From positions 66,522 through 103,562 of the forward strand of contig BFEA01000118.1 in the NCBI GenBank assembly GCA_003427395.1: a stretch of DNA of 37,041 nt, in the 5' to 3' direction. The stretch's first letter is position 1. Every line of letters begins with the position of its first letter. Under the pieces are notes generated by a model. That model was not told where the DNA came from, ran no database searches, and was given only the letters and a program-made list of their open reading frames with translations. Both the position numbers and the translations under genes were made by a program. Below are positions 9,866 to 20,687 of the stretch, piece by piece. The DNA comes from Chara braunii. Its lineage: Eukaryota > Streptophyta > Charophyceae > Charales > Characeae.

Positions 9866-10400
9866 ATTCTTACTTCTATTTAGTATCCTTTTTAGCTAGT
9901 TAATCAACATCCAATCATCATACATATCATCATTCTAATATCCAATTTATTCTTTCAACTAAAATAATATCCTAATTAAATATCCAAATTAAATTTTCAA
10001 ATAATATTCTATAATATTCCAGAATCATCGTAATTCTCAACTCCTACAACTAAGCTGATTGGTATTTTTAATACCAAAAATTCCTAAATTCCTACATTTT
10101 GAATTTCTAAATCTCCAATCTGCATTTCTACCTTCCATAATACCTAAAAATTTTAATTAATTAATTAATTAATTAATTAATTAATAATTAATTAATTAAT
10201 AATTAATTAAGTCTTAACTAATCCTTGATTCCCTCAATATGGTTACAGGCGTTTTGATGTTCTCTTGGAATTCTTATAGAATTCAAATCTAATCTCACGT
10301 CTTACTTCATCAAAAAATTGAGGTCTAAATGCCGTCCTAAATTATGTTTTCTCCTCCAACGTGGTCTGATGATTTGCTTTCGGATGATGGAGGTTGGGTG
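9866..10400. other. AT-rich spacer with a TTAA microsatellite
   Basis: Mostly A/T-rich sequence without coding frames. A TTAA repeat runs from about 10150 to 10210. Confidence 0.7.
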
Positions 10401-11308
10401 TTGAGGGGGAGAGCTCTACTCTGTAGGGGCTTCACAAGGTGGGTGGTGAATGCTCTGAAGGGGGTGGGGCAGAATATGGGGATTGCCCTATTCTGGGGCT
10501 GGGGTAGAAGTACATTGTAGCATCATATTCCAACGGGGACAAATTAGGGTAGAGGTTGTCAAAGGCATACTTTAGGTGGGAATTGGATGCCTTTGTAGGA
10601 ACAGGAGGGGGAGAGGGTTTGTCCCAAGCTGGGGCCAATGAAGAATCTCTGCAAGCACGGAGATTCTCTTCGGTGGAGGCAGCGCTGGGACAGGGGGGAA
10701 GGTGAAGTGGGGGGGAAAGATTTCTTCAATTGATTTCCAAGGTAATCTTCTAGTGCTATGTACGCGTATGAGAGAGAGACGGTTGTCTTTAAAATCCAGG
10801 ATAAGCGTGCGTACTACGTAGTATCAGGTGCTTCATAATTCCACAGTCTTCAATCATGTTATATCAAGTTTTCTGGTGAGCTGTAATTCTTGGCGGCATG
10901 TGACCTTCTTCCTCGTTTGGATATAGGATTTAAGAGATGGTGGAATCTAGACTGATATCTGCAGAGTGGCTTTGTTTTGTGCCCCGGGTTTGCCGATGCC
11001 AGAACGATGCTGGCCATAGCTAGAGCGTTGCCCTGTAACCTGCAAATGGTAGGAGTGTGAGGCCTTATAGAGAGATCTGGGGATTTGCTGAGGGAGGAAA
11101 GCAATCCAGTGGCGAACTGGGGGGGCTGCCTTGACAACCTATGGGATCAGGGATAGTCTAGATGGCGAGAACAGGTCAGGTATGGTTGACATTGGTTAGG
11201 ATGGCATTGTCTCTGAGATGTAATGTCCTGGTATAGGGAGGGCTAGAAGTTGTTCTGGGATTAGGAGGCCAGTTTTGTAGATATAGCTTAGTCTTCTAAT
11301 TTTTTTAC
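10401..11308. other. Unassigned spacer
   Basis: No supported gene. Two short minus-strand open frames (10432-10638, Pro-rich; 10859-11137) show no domain. A 12-bp palindrome TACTACGTAGTA is at 10812-10823. Confidence 0.4.
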
Positions 11309-11403
11309 ATACTAATCATCATCATTATCATCATCATCATCATTAATATCATTATCTTATAGTTTATATAGAATCAGCAGAAGTTCATCATCATCATCAT
11401 CAT
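11309..11403 (+). repeat. ATC/CAT microsatellites
   Basis: Two ATC runs (about 11311-11345 and 11377-11403) separated by AT-rich sequence. Confidence 0.9.
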
Positions 11404-11541
11404 ATGAGGGACGCTGAGCCCGATTCTCGGCATGTTCGGTTCGGTCCCTCCGGGAAGACTGTGAGGACCCCGGCCTCAATCTTCTTATTGGTAATATCAG
11501 CCTTGGACACAGGGCACATTTATTAAAAAAAAAAAAAAAAA
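11404..11541 (+). mobile_element. Structured retroposon 3' tail with poly(A)
   Basis: A 7-bp inverted repeat GAGGGAC (11406-11412) / GTCCCTC (11444-11450) encloses further small dyads, followed by about 75 bp and then an uninterrupted A run (about 11525-11541). This is the look of a LINE or SINE 3' end on the plus strand. The element body upstream is not recognisable. Confidence 0.4.
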
Positions 11542-11760
11542 GATGGGGTAGTCATCCTCCTCATGAGAAGACAACGTCAGGGAGGAGATTGGCTAGTTGG
11601 TTTGAGGCATAGTACCCCCCGAGTCCCCAAGTTGGCATGGACCCTCAAAGGTTCATCAGACTCCCCCCCGGGGCTCACGATACTTGGATGTCGGGGCACC
11701 ACCCCGCAAGTTCTTACAAGACACATGTTGCACAACCACATCATCCAACAATGAGATCGG

Positions 11761-12019
11761 GGGACGGTGGGAGCGGTCTTTCCTCATGATCTCCCCTTTT
11801 CGAAGCGCAACACCGATCCTCGTTTTGCTCAGGATGGACCTTCGGCCAGACACCCAAGAAAATCAAATAACTTGGTTTTAGCAGCAGGAGCTCCTTGACG
11901 CCCCGATAACAAGAATGCTCGCAAACAACATGTGGGGGCGGAAGAACAAGTGTTGTTCTTGCAGAGGTTGCTCGAGGAAGATGTCTTGGATGCATGGAGA
12001 ACGTCGGACGTTACCCCGT
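11761..12019 (+). pseudogene. LINE endonuclease, left half, split by the giant LTR element
   Basis: A plus-strand frame reads a Val-Leu-Ala-Ala-Gly lead (about 11875-11889), a TGA at 11896-11898, then a Gln-x-x-Leu-Leu-Glu-Glu helix ending Asp-Ala-Trp-Arg (about 11980-12000) and a Pro at 12016-12018. Asp-x-Trp-Arg...Pro is characteristic of apurinic-type LINE endonucleases, which nick target DNA. The Gly-Asp-Phe-Asn motif expected before it is degenerate. The frame stops at the LTR boundary and resumes in phase at 31798 once the inserted element and one copy of its CCGT duplication are disregarded. This ties the two flanks together. Confidence 0.6.
12016..12019. other. Target-site duplication (CCGT), left copy
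   Basis: CCGT directly precedes the LTR start TGTCGG at 12020 and recurs at 31794-31797 directly after the right LTR end. Four-base duplication is supported independently by the LINE reading frame, which is continuous only with a 4-bp duplication. Confidence 0.85.
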
Positions 12020-12683
12020 TGTCGGGCGCATCGGTCCGGCACCGCACATGGCAGCGCGGGACCCTCTCGGCCGCGTCACGCAGGAGTTGGACCTCGTCAC
12101 GAACACACAAATGGAGCTTCCTTAGGCCGCTCCGGCCGAGTGCGCCAGCCATACCTCTCGCGAGCCCCTACGACCAGATAGGGCCTACGCGAGGCACAAC
12201 TTACCTCCACCTTACGGGAGTTGTCACCTCCCTTCGGTGGGCGTATCCCCGTCGAGCTACCAGTCCACAGTACGAAAGCTACTCGATTGCAATCGCAGAG
12301 GTGGACCAGCCGAGGACGTTTCTCGTTCGCTGTAGCATAGGGGGTACGCGCGGTAATACGCCTATCGGACCCGCACGCAAACCGTCATCTTGGGGGGCTG
12401 AGGTCCCAAGCGTGGCTCGACGTCGATCGACTAGGACGCATCCCACACACCACGCGCACACGACTTTACAAACACAAAAAATAAAACACACACACACACA
12501 TACAAAACGACACAACACACACAACGCGACAACGTTCCTAACCCCTCGATAGCCGTCCCATAACATTCCGATGCGGAAGTCAAATAGGCGTCGCGCGCGA
12601 GGCTTAGTATAAAACCGCGCGGACACAGGGCCTACTCATATCGACTAGCAATGCAAACGTACGCAAGCAGTCGCAATGATGGC

Positions 12684-12753
12684 GTACTATGTAGTACCCA
12701 TACTCGCGCGGTCCTCGTTAATCTCGAGGGTCGCATTCGACACTCAAGTGTCG
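12684..12753. repeat. Two short palindromes in the left LTR
   Basis: GTACTATGTAGTAC (12684-12697) and CGACACTCAAGTGTCG (12738-12753). Both recur unchanged in the right LTR at 26074-26087 and 26128-26143. Confidence 0.8.
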
Positions 12754-13110
12754 GCTGACATGCGCCTTAAGGGTTAATCTCTCGACGCTGGACAACCGCC
12801 ATGCGCGGTTGAAGACCACACACCCTCTTCTGCACCTTATGCAGAGCGGGTGGTACACAGGTCCACACCTGTGGTGGCAGTCGTTTCTTGCGGCCTTGGG
12901 ATAAGTCCTACTCCAAGCCTGGGCAAAAGTCAAGGGGTTTGATTTTGACGGCTGCCACGGACTACAACGTCCAACCATTAAAATCTCTAAAAAGCAAGAA
13001 ATAAAGGAGAGTCTTCCTTCTCTCTCAAACCATAATCTGGCTAGCCCTTGCGCACGATCACAATAAGTTGCGCGCATACCCAAGGCGCATATAAATATAT
13101 ACGTAAGGTT

Positions 13111-13118
13111 TATTTATA
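13111..13118 (-). promoter_or_regulatory. TATA-box candidate, left LTR
   Basis: Minus strand reads TATAAATA. The site is conserved at 26501-26508 in the right LTR, about 1.2 kb from the inner LTR end, which would leave a plausible R-U5. Motif only; no start site can be shown. Confidence 0.3.
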
Positions 13119-13483
13119 TGGGACGATCACTTCTCACAGTCACAGTGAGGCTCCTCTCAGCCATATATGTATGTAATCGCAGGCAGTCACATCCAGAGTC
13201 CGAACCACAAACATACCTGCAATCACATCAAAGATTCAGCAAAAGTCCACGCACTACACGGGGTCAACTTCAACCATTCCTTGCACTCATACCCCTCGCT
13301 TTAGCCATACAAGCCTTACTCGTGCAACTGTTAAGTAAATACTCAGTACTTTTGTTGGATGGTCATTCAATAAAGTCCGGGTGAAAACACAACAAAACAG
13401 TTTCATCACAAGGCTAAAGTCTTTAGGTTGAGTGGCAGGGGTGAAATGGAGTTGAATCGTAGATCGACGAATCGACAACCGAC

Positions 13484-13502
13484 CTGTTATCAGTGATAAC
13501 AG
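13484..13502. repeat. 19-bp perfect palindrome, left LTR
   Basis: CTGTTATCA-G-TGATAACAG, nine paired bases around one central base, unchanged in the other LTR although neighbouring bases differ. Candidate binding site for a dimeric protein or a cruciform. Confidence 0.9.
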
Positions 13503-13766
13503 AAGATGATTCTCGTAGGATCAAGCTGAAACTAGTCCAAATCCTGAATCAAACGGTCAAGATGACCTGTAACACAAGACAGGCCAATCCCCAGGCAAAA
13601 CCTATGAGTCAATGGAGAATAACTCCCACACCATGATCTCACCAAAATCGCTTTATTTAACTAAGTCTGAATCTACCTCTAAGCGGAGCCCAAGCAAAGG
13701 TAGACTCTGACATAATCTTCCCTGTTCAGGGTGGATCGCCAGAATCGTCACCTGTCAAAATATAAT

Positions 13767-14095
13767 CTAACTCCTCTAAATCAAAAAAAATTCGGCAGCG
13801 CTTCCGTAGGAAAAGTGTCTTTTCAAAATTTATATCAGTCTGAATATGAAACCAAAAATAGTATTTAACTTTCGAAAGTCCAATTTTGTCTAACTCCCCG
13901 AATTAGCAAACATTTGGGCAGCAACCCCTTTAGAAAAGGAGACTTTCCAAATTTTTACTAAGTCATATACAAACTTCAGACAAGTTGAACTTTGATAAAC
14001 CAAAATTTGACTAACTCCTTGGATTTTGCAGAAATTTCGGCAGCGCTTCCCGTAGAGAAAGTAGCTTATCAAAATTTATACAAAGCCAAGTATAA
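13767..14095. repeat. About 122-bp tandem repeat, three units, left LTR
   Basis: Units begin CTAACTCC at 13767, 13890 and 14011. Each has a GGCAGC(G/A) core followed by a small dyad (for example GAAAAG-tgt-CTTTTC in the first) and an AAAATTTAT-like stretch. Units are diverged from one another. Confidence 0.75.
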
Positions 14096-14096
14096 N
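14096..14096. other. Ambiguous base
   Basis: A single N at the end of the third 122-bp unit, next to the junction that differs between the LTRs. Possible assembly join. Confidence 0.9.
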
Positions 14097-14373
14097 AAAA
14101 GATCCCAGAAAATGCGAAAATCGATCTAAGTAAAAAACCTTAGCTCAGGAAATGCAGAAATTGAAACTAACTCCTATCGCTCTAGCACGAGGCGAGCCTC
14201 TACAACAACTACCTGTCAACCTGACACTCAAACCAAGTAGTAGCCTCACTCAGTCTCATGCACGCCAAACCACAAAGATAAGTACTCTCACCATCCCCAA
14301 GCCAACTTGGCAGGTAATAGTTCGTAATCTCTCGATGCTTTATTCCCTTATACCCAGCTTACAAAGGGCATAA

Positions 14374-15196
14374 AGTCAAGCCGTCCAATCTTATTGAACT
14401 TGCCTGACTCATCCATTGAGTATACACGAACAGGTTGCACAACTACTTCTCTCTTCCTTTTGGGCATATGACTGAACCGTTCATCTTAGAACAAGGCTCA
14501 GCCGCCCCGAACTACTTAATATCCAAATTATATATACCTCTCTGAACTTAGTCTTCGAAGGGGCGTAGGGATGAGCCATTCATCTTAGAAACAATGCTCA
14601 GCTGGCCCAAGTTACCTTCAGTTATACTCTTAGTTATACTCTCTTTATTTCATGATAAGCTATAGCCAGGCCGTCCAATCTTATGGAACCCATGCCTGGC
14701 TAGCCTGTTCATAAATAGGATAGCATAAAAATATAGTCAAAATTTAACCTTTTGGGTTCCAATATGTGCGAGGCTTTGGGCCAGACCGTCCAATCTTATG
14801 GAACATATTTGGTCCTCTGCCAGGTTCGTTTCTCTCTGATCCCACTGTGTGCGGCATGAGTCCAAGACCGTCCAATCTTATGGACATGCCCTGCCCTCAG
14901 CGAGAATTACTCCCTCAGAATGAAACAGGAAGGGGCTGAGCCGTCCAATCTTATAGACTTGCTCAGGTCTCCTCGATCAAAAACAAAAGAAACAGAACAA
15001 ACCCCTAATCAAACATGGCAACCAAACCCTCCAATCTTATAGTACAGGCTTGGCTCCTGAAAAGTCGGTCACAGTCAAACCCTCACAATTCAGAGCAATC
15101 AGACCGTCCAATCTTATGGAACTGGTCTGACTCTCCATGCAATTCCAAAAATAAAACACAGCGATCAGGCCGTCCAATCTTATGGAACTGGTCTGA
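14374..15196. repeat. Array of ten hairpins with invariant ATCTTA loop, left LTR
   Basis: The hexamer ATCTTA lies at 14388, 14483, 14582, 14678, 14793, 14875, 14948, 15034, 15111 and 15177 (spacing 66-115 bp). Around it is an inner stem (usually TCCA/TGGA, but TTC/GAA in units 2 and 3) and an outer stem that differs by unit: GCCAGGC/GCCTGGC (unit 4), CTGAGC/GCTCAG (unit 7), TCAGACC/GGTCTGA (unit 9), TGAGC/GCTCA (unit 3), GACC/GGTC (unit 5), GGCATG/CATGCC (unit 6), CCAA/TTGG (unit 8). Units 1, 8 and 10 have mismatches. DNA between units is unrelated. The element transcript would carry the reverse complement, with loop TAAGAT. Confidence 0.85.
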
Positions 15197-16981
15197 CCCC
15201 ATAAGACCCTGCCAAGCTCAAGAAAAAACACCTTTCACCCACCCTTCCCCCAGATGCACCCTTTTGTATTCACAATCAGTGTTCAGGCAATCAACAAACT
15301 GAAACTGCGATTACACACACATTCCTTTATTTAGCCTGAATTGTGTCCTGCTAGTCAAACCAAAGTCAAAATAGGGGTTCATACAGTATACTCAGTCAAG
15401 CGTAGCCTGACGTACAGGTAGGGGTTACACCAAGGTATATAGAGGGAAGTAATGGTTACCTTTCAGTTCCCTGCCTCCAAAACCTCGCCTAGGCTCCGGC
15501 AGAGCTCCCACAATCGGTGGTGCGAACCTCCCACAAAGGCAATGGCGCGGATTACGGGTTGCAATCCCGCCTGACGTCTTCCTCTCAGAACCAACCAGAC
15601 TAGACTTAGAGTAGGAGAGGCAGAAGGAGAAGGTTTCAGACTCTCAGATCCAGGAGGGGTGCACTCAGACTCGCAGGAGAGGGCCTTGATTCCTTGATAC
15701 GCCTGAGGGTCCCGCAATAGCGGTCAAAACGCAGCAGCTTCGTCAGCCCAAAGTCAAACCTCTTTGTCGTTGGCCCTTTGGCGATTCTCCCGGTTCACAA
15801 CAATACCCCCCCCTCCGTAGTGGAGCAATAATGTGGTCTGGCTGGATGTTTAGCATGGTGGAATGTACACAGGCACCGACTATGCAGACCTCACACACCT
15901 TCGTTGTTCGCTCCTCACTACTCGGTAGTCTGAATATGCGGCGTACCAACTAAACGACTAAGTCTGCTTTGCTACTCCGTGCGAGAGCAGGGACGGCGCA
16001 CCCGCCAATAGCTAAACCTGTGCTTTGCGGCTAGCCTTGCTGTTGCGCACGCTGGAAGGACGAGCACCTCACCGATCAGTGGACAAACCGGCAGTTCCCG
16101 CGGCTGGTCCAGCGTCACTCAGCCTATCGAGTTGGGTATTACGTTGGCCAGTAGGTAGACCCTCGGCTAGCAGTCCAACTCTAGTTTCTCCATTCGATAG
16201 TAGGCGCAGTCCTCCGGCGTGGAAAACTGGTATAGGACTCCCATTAGACTACAAGAAGACGCACAGCTCCCCGCAAGACAAATGCGCTCTCATTGCATGC
16301 TCCTACCCCTTTTACATGCTGCTCAGAAAAGCTCCCAACTCACGTTACTCTATATCCTGAGCGCAACCAAGAGACTGACCCTCCGACTAAGAGGAAGCCA
16401 GGTACGCTGTCTCTCCCCCTCAATCCATCTCCCCTACCTCGCGCCTCCACTCCTTAGTCGTACGAACCTGGCCCCGCACATCGGCCAGGCTCGGGCGCAG
16501 CTTACTGCAGCTCGCAGCCCCGTTCAACCCGTATTATCAGTTCCGCCGTGTCCCGAGGGAACGCTGTCACCACTAGAATGAGAAACACACCGAGCTATAG
16601 GTAAGCTTCCAAACCCCGCTCCCTCTCCTCCAACCGCTCTGTTTGATAGGACGCGCCAACTAGGTACCGCGGGGAGGTATATCGTAGGGACCCCTCTCTC
16701 CCTCTCTGTGCGGGTGTGTGTTCGTGCCCCTGCAGCAGAAGGCAGGCCCCCGTCATGTGCAACACGAGAATGAATCTTCCGCTAGAACGCGGATGGATAC
16801 ATTGCCATCTCGCATTTCCATCGCCATTCTCTACCAAGCACCGCGCAGCCTGCATTCGTGATCTGCAGAATCCTACTCCCTAATAACTAAGACTAACTGC
16901 ATGAACTAACTCGTAATCATCGAAAACCCTTACTCCATCTCTTCCTTCACTCGATTAAAACTAATACTACCTACTGATTCG

Positions 16982-17001
16982 CCCGTGGCAAAAACCACGG
17001 G
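16982..17001. repeat. Perfect hairpin with CAAAAA loop, left LTR
   Basis: CCCGTGG-CAAAAA-CCACGGG, seven base pairs. Its counterpart in the right LTR has both arms changed so that pairing is kept. Confidence 0.9.
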
Positions 17002-18177
17002 TCGCCTCTTCTCCTTCCTGTTTCCGCCTAGAATCGAGTGCGCTGTGCCCTCTCGATCGCGCCCGACTTACTCCTCCGCCATCTCCTTCGTTGAGTTCAC
17101 CTGGCCCGGAATCGCGCCCACGTACGTCACCCCCGTACAGGCATACCGACGAAGGAATGCGTGTTTCTGCTCACGCTCAACAAAATGCGCTAGGACGGCT
17201 GCGCTCGAACCGACTCGGACAACAGGACAGTAGGCACTGCGGCCCGAATTCCAGCCAGGTCTTTCCCTTGCGCTACAGCGCCCTGCCTTTGCCCGGCTTT
17301 TTTCCCGCAGTCGCCCTCCCAACCGACCCCGGTCCTTGCACTCATTCTCAGACTCGTTCTCCAGGAAGGTATCTAGCCCGAAACCATGCCAGATTCATTT
17401 CGCTCCCCTTCCAACCTCCGCCTTGGCTCCACAGTCATCTTACCCGTCATGCCACGACCCGCGCCCCGCCCCAAAGGCCAGTGTTGCGCTTGCCTCCCGG
17501 TCCCAGTCTCCGACCCGCCTGTTGCAGCACTCGGCCCTCGTGTCGGGTAGCAAAACCGCCCGCCGTCCTCTTCCACCCCGAGGGAAACTTCGAAGGGGTC
17601 CGGCAACTAGCCTTTTGTCCCTTGCGCCCAGGTCCGACTTGACAATTGGCGGGCCCACTCCCTGCGCTTCTCCCTGCCCTTTTGCTGCGCTGTCCCACAG
17701 GCATTCCCAGACCTTCGCATGCCGTTCCACAGGTAAGAGGCCGCTGTGAGGCGCGAGACCAATACGGTTCCCGCACATTCCCGTATTAGAGGCCTGAGCA
17801 CAAGCGTGGCTGCTGCGGGGTCCCCTGCGACCACAACACACCCCCAAGCCGCCCCGCCACGCTCGAAGTCGCGCCGTCGTTGTCGATGTCGTCGTCCTCG
17901 CACTCGCGCTCGCCTCGGTCGCAAGAAATTATCCTTAATCCTACTTAATCAAAGATAAATAAATAAAAATAAAACAAAGTTAAGCCGGCCGGCGTCCGCG
18001 CTGGCTTTATAGTCAACGACAAGGAAAGAAATCCCGCACGCCTTAAACCCTGCCCGCCCATACACTCTCTACGTCTGGACCTCATAGCCAACCTATAGCC
18101 ACCACGCTGCCGCAAGCTGCGCGGCCTTCTCAACAATTCCAGGTCAAACTTGTTTTCTGTCACTTGCAAAAACCAGG

Positions 18178-18203
18178 GCGGATACCCTTGTAAGGGTATT
18201 CGC
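18178..18203. repeat. LTR-terminal hairpin, left LTR
   Basis: GCGGATACCC-TTGTAA-GGGTATTCGC, ten pairs with one G/T mismatch, ending seven bases from the LTR tip. The surrounding 46 bp (18161-18206) are identical in the other giant LTR and in the solo LTR. Confidence 0.9.
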
Positions 18204-18210
18204 GCCAACA

Positions 18211-18217
18211 GTTTTCC
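18211..18217 (-). promoter_or_regulatory. Weak polypurine-tract candidate
   Basis: Just inside the left LTR the minus strand reads GGAAAAC before the LTR. It is where a plus-strand primer should lie but is short and imperfect. Confidence 0.25.
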
Positions 18218-20687
18218 GGACCACATTAAGTGACGTCCCTGTCGCTTCGCAAAATCAAAACGCTATCAGATTACCCAAGATGCTGACGGAAGAGGAACCA
18301 ATCCGATTAGCCGACAGACTCAGGTTCGAGGCCTCCAACAATCTGTGCCCACACAACTATATGCTGCCAGGGTTTTAACCAAGGTCTCCATTGTCTTGAC
18401 ACTAGGACGCCGGTGTATTACGCGTCGATACTACAACATAAGTTCCAAAGGCCACCTCAAACCGTCCTCTCCCCTTCGCACTTGACAAACGTCGGTTTCT
18501 CGTTGAGTGTCCCGGCTAGACTCTATCTCGTAAGCAGAGTCATACCCAGGGACGCGGGCCTTAAATGAGACCTCAGAAGGCAAATCTCGCCTCCCTCGCG
18601 AAAATCCTCACAATCAAACATATATTTATACATATATAAATCTCCTCTCAGCTCTTTCTCCAGTCTAGTACAGAAATGCTAGGTCTCCATCCTGACCCAC
18701 CATAGTTTGGTTGATCGAGCCAGATCTACGACCTACCGCATTGTTATCTTTACGGCAGTTCCTTCGTTGGTTATGCAACGATAGGTTTTCTCCTGATAAG
18801 CATTCAATCAGGACTACCCGAAGTCTCGACTTACATCCCCCGCCATCCCACCGGAGTAATTTCCCTGGGGCGTGCATAACCCCTTAAACTTTTACCTCGT
18901 TGGTAGACGTGGGCCCGCAGCCAGGTTGTGCTGGCTTATAGTCATCAAATAGGGGTTGCGCCGTAGAGGTGCTAACCTTTACCGTTTAGCTTAGTATTCC
19001 TCAATATGCCTTGGGATTAGCACAAGTGTCTAGACGGTGCGTCGCAAAACAGACCATAGGCCCACTGCGGGACTACGCAGGGGTCTGTCTCACTTTAAAG
19101 GCGTTTACCAGCTCCCTATGGGACAACATAGGAAACCTGGCCCCTTTTCACAATCACAAACAGATTCACCGCCAGACTCATACACAAGGCCGTGGCCTAG
19201 TGACTTGATCAGAGACAGCAACCCATACATCCCACGACATCTTAATGCACTGACTTGCGACCTTCTTAGTTCCACCAATGATCCAGTCTGTAATTCTGGT
19301 TCCTCTCGTCTGGCTTTATCAACTCAAACCCTGCTTACCATGCCCTTAGATTTGTTAACCACCTTTCGCACGAAGGAGGTCTCTCTCAATAGGTCTCCCA
19401 GCCATCCCTCTCTTTCTAGGGTGAGCTATCACACGACCCATTTTTAAAACGTCTCCCTTCTGGAGATGAGTCCTTCCGATAAACAACACCACCACCTCCC
19501 TCAATCTGAAGGGGTCTCCATCACAAAACAACTCAACCCGAGAGGCCTACTTGTGGGTCCTCTCCACAATTCAATCACAAAACAACTCGACTAAGGGACC
19601 TGCTTATGGGTCTTTTTTACAATTTAACCATAGAACAACCGGCATTGTAAGTACTCGAGTCTCAAAGACTCGCAAAAATCACTTGGGATTCTCACGCTTT
19701 CACAACAACAGACTGCACTCCCTCTCCTTATACTCGGCCCTATCCTGCCTGTAGGCAGGCCGCACGAGTATACCGAAGAGTATTCAGTTCACATTCATTT
19801 ATTCTCATGAAATTCACACAATCCAATACACATGAGATGTAACTCACACATCTCTCACACAAAGCCATCATACATCAGGGTAAACCACACATGTGAGAGT
19901 GATTGTGATCGTCATATACAAAAGATAGTCCCAGATAAAGCCTCAACTCAATATATATACAGGGGTACAACACCCCGACTCAAACGCGAGCCAAATGTCT
20001 CAAATTACATATATACACTCGGAGTTGAACAATCTCAACTCAAATCGTCACTGGTATCACACAAGAACAAATGCGGTCTCCCTGACCAAAGTTATAGCTA
20101 AAACAGTTTGATCACGACGTAACCATACTTTTCAATCCGAGGGACCCAAGTAATCCAGGACATATCCAGATATCCAAAGAAAAGTAAGGCTAGAAGTCGC
20201 CCATACACCAGTCTTGCAACTTCCTTCCTAGGCTAGATGACCCATCTCTCACACACTGAGGTTTCTTTCCAAGCCTCTCCTACCTCTCACACCTATACAT
20301 CTATTCAGGCTTGGACATGACGTAGGTCCCATACCTTCTTCTCTCAGTCAATAGGTCTAATAGAACAGACCCTTATTTCATAACAATACCGTCAGGGTCA
20401 CTCCATGCTCCATCTACTTGAGACCTTCCAATAACATGATGTGAGGCAGACCTAACATACCCCATATATACAGTTATTCTATTGGGGTTCCTCCTACCTA
20501 CAACTCGAGCTACCTTACCGGACCATTATTGTGAAAATCCCTTCCCTCTGTACGTTGTGCCTATTTACAACAGCTATACGATCGGGATTTCTCGCTTGCA
20601 TTTACAGTCTGCTTAAACTTTCAGGCCCTTCTCACGCAACCCTTCTCTTTACGACTACTTTCACGAGGCCGTGCTCGATGCTGCCTC
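18218..20687. other. Internal region of the giant element, no coding frame seen
   Basis: About 2.5 kb where a pol region would be expected in an autonomous element. I find no reverse transcriptase, protease, RNase H or integrase motif on either strand, only short frames. It contains a diverged ~62-bp direct repeat at about 19505-19645. Confidence 0.55.
19505..19645. repeat. Diverged direct repeat of about 62 bp
   Basis: Two copies of a block with ACAAAACAACTC, a (C/T)CTGCTTATGGGTC-like core and CACAATT/ACAATTT. Marginal similarity but same order of motifs. Confidence 0.45.

Larger units (their letters stand above)
12020..18210 (-). repeat. Giant LTR, left copy (3' LTR in element orientation)
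   Basis: 6191 bp, plus-strand ends TGTCGG...CCAACA. It contains a CA microsatellite (about 12485-12530), palindromes, a 122-bp tandem repeat (three copies), the ATCTTA hairpin array and a terminal hairpin, all matched in the right LTR. Open frames in it are Pro/Arg-rich, differ in every frame and have no domain; they are not called. It has one ambiguous base at 14096. Confidence 0.92.

Noticed and set aside
12248-12552. Plus-strand ORF in the LTR running through the CA microsatellite
   Set aside because: Low-complexity Thr/His/Lys tail from CACACA and no domain; the same frame exists in the right LTR only because it is a copy.
14374-15196. Possible CRISPR array (short repeated motif with unique spacers)
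   Set aside because: Spacing is irregular (66-115 bp), only the loop and inner stem are constant, stems vary, the block is duplicated within LTRs, and the context is eukaryotic.
17091-17642. 183-codon plus-strand ORF conserved at 30680-31231 in the other LTR
   Set aside because: Conservation follows from LTR duplication. Every frame is open in this G/C-rich stretch, composition is Pro/Arg/Ser-rich, and there is no domain.
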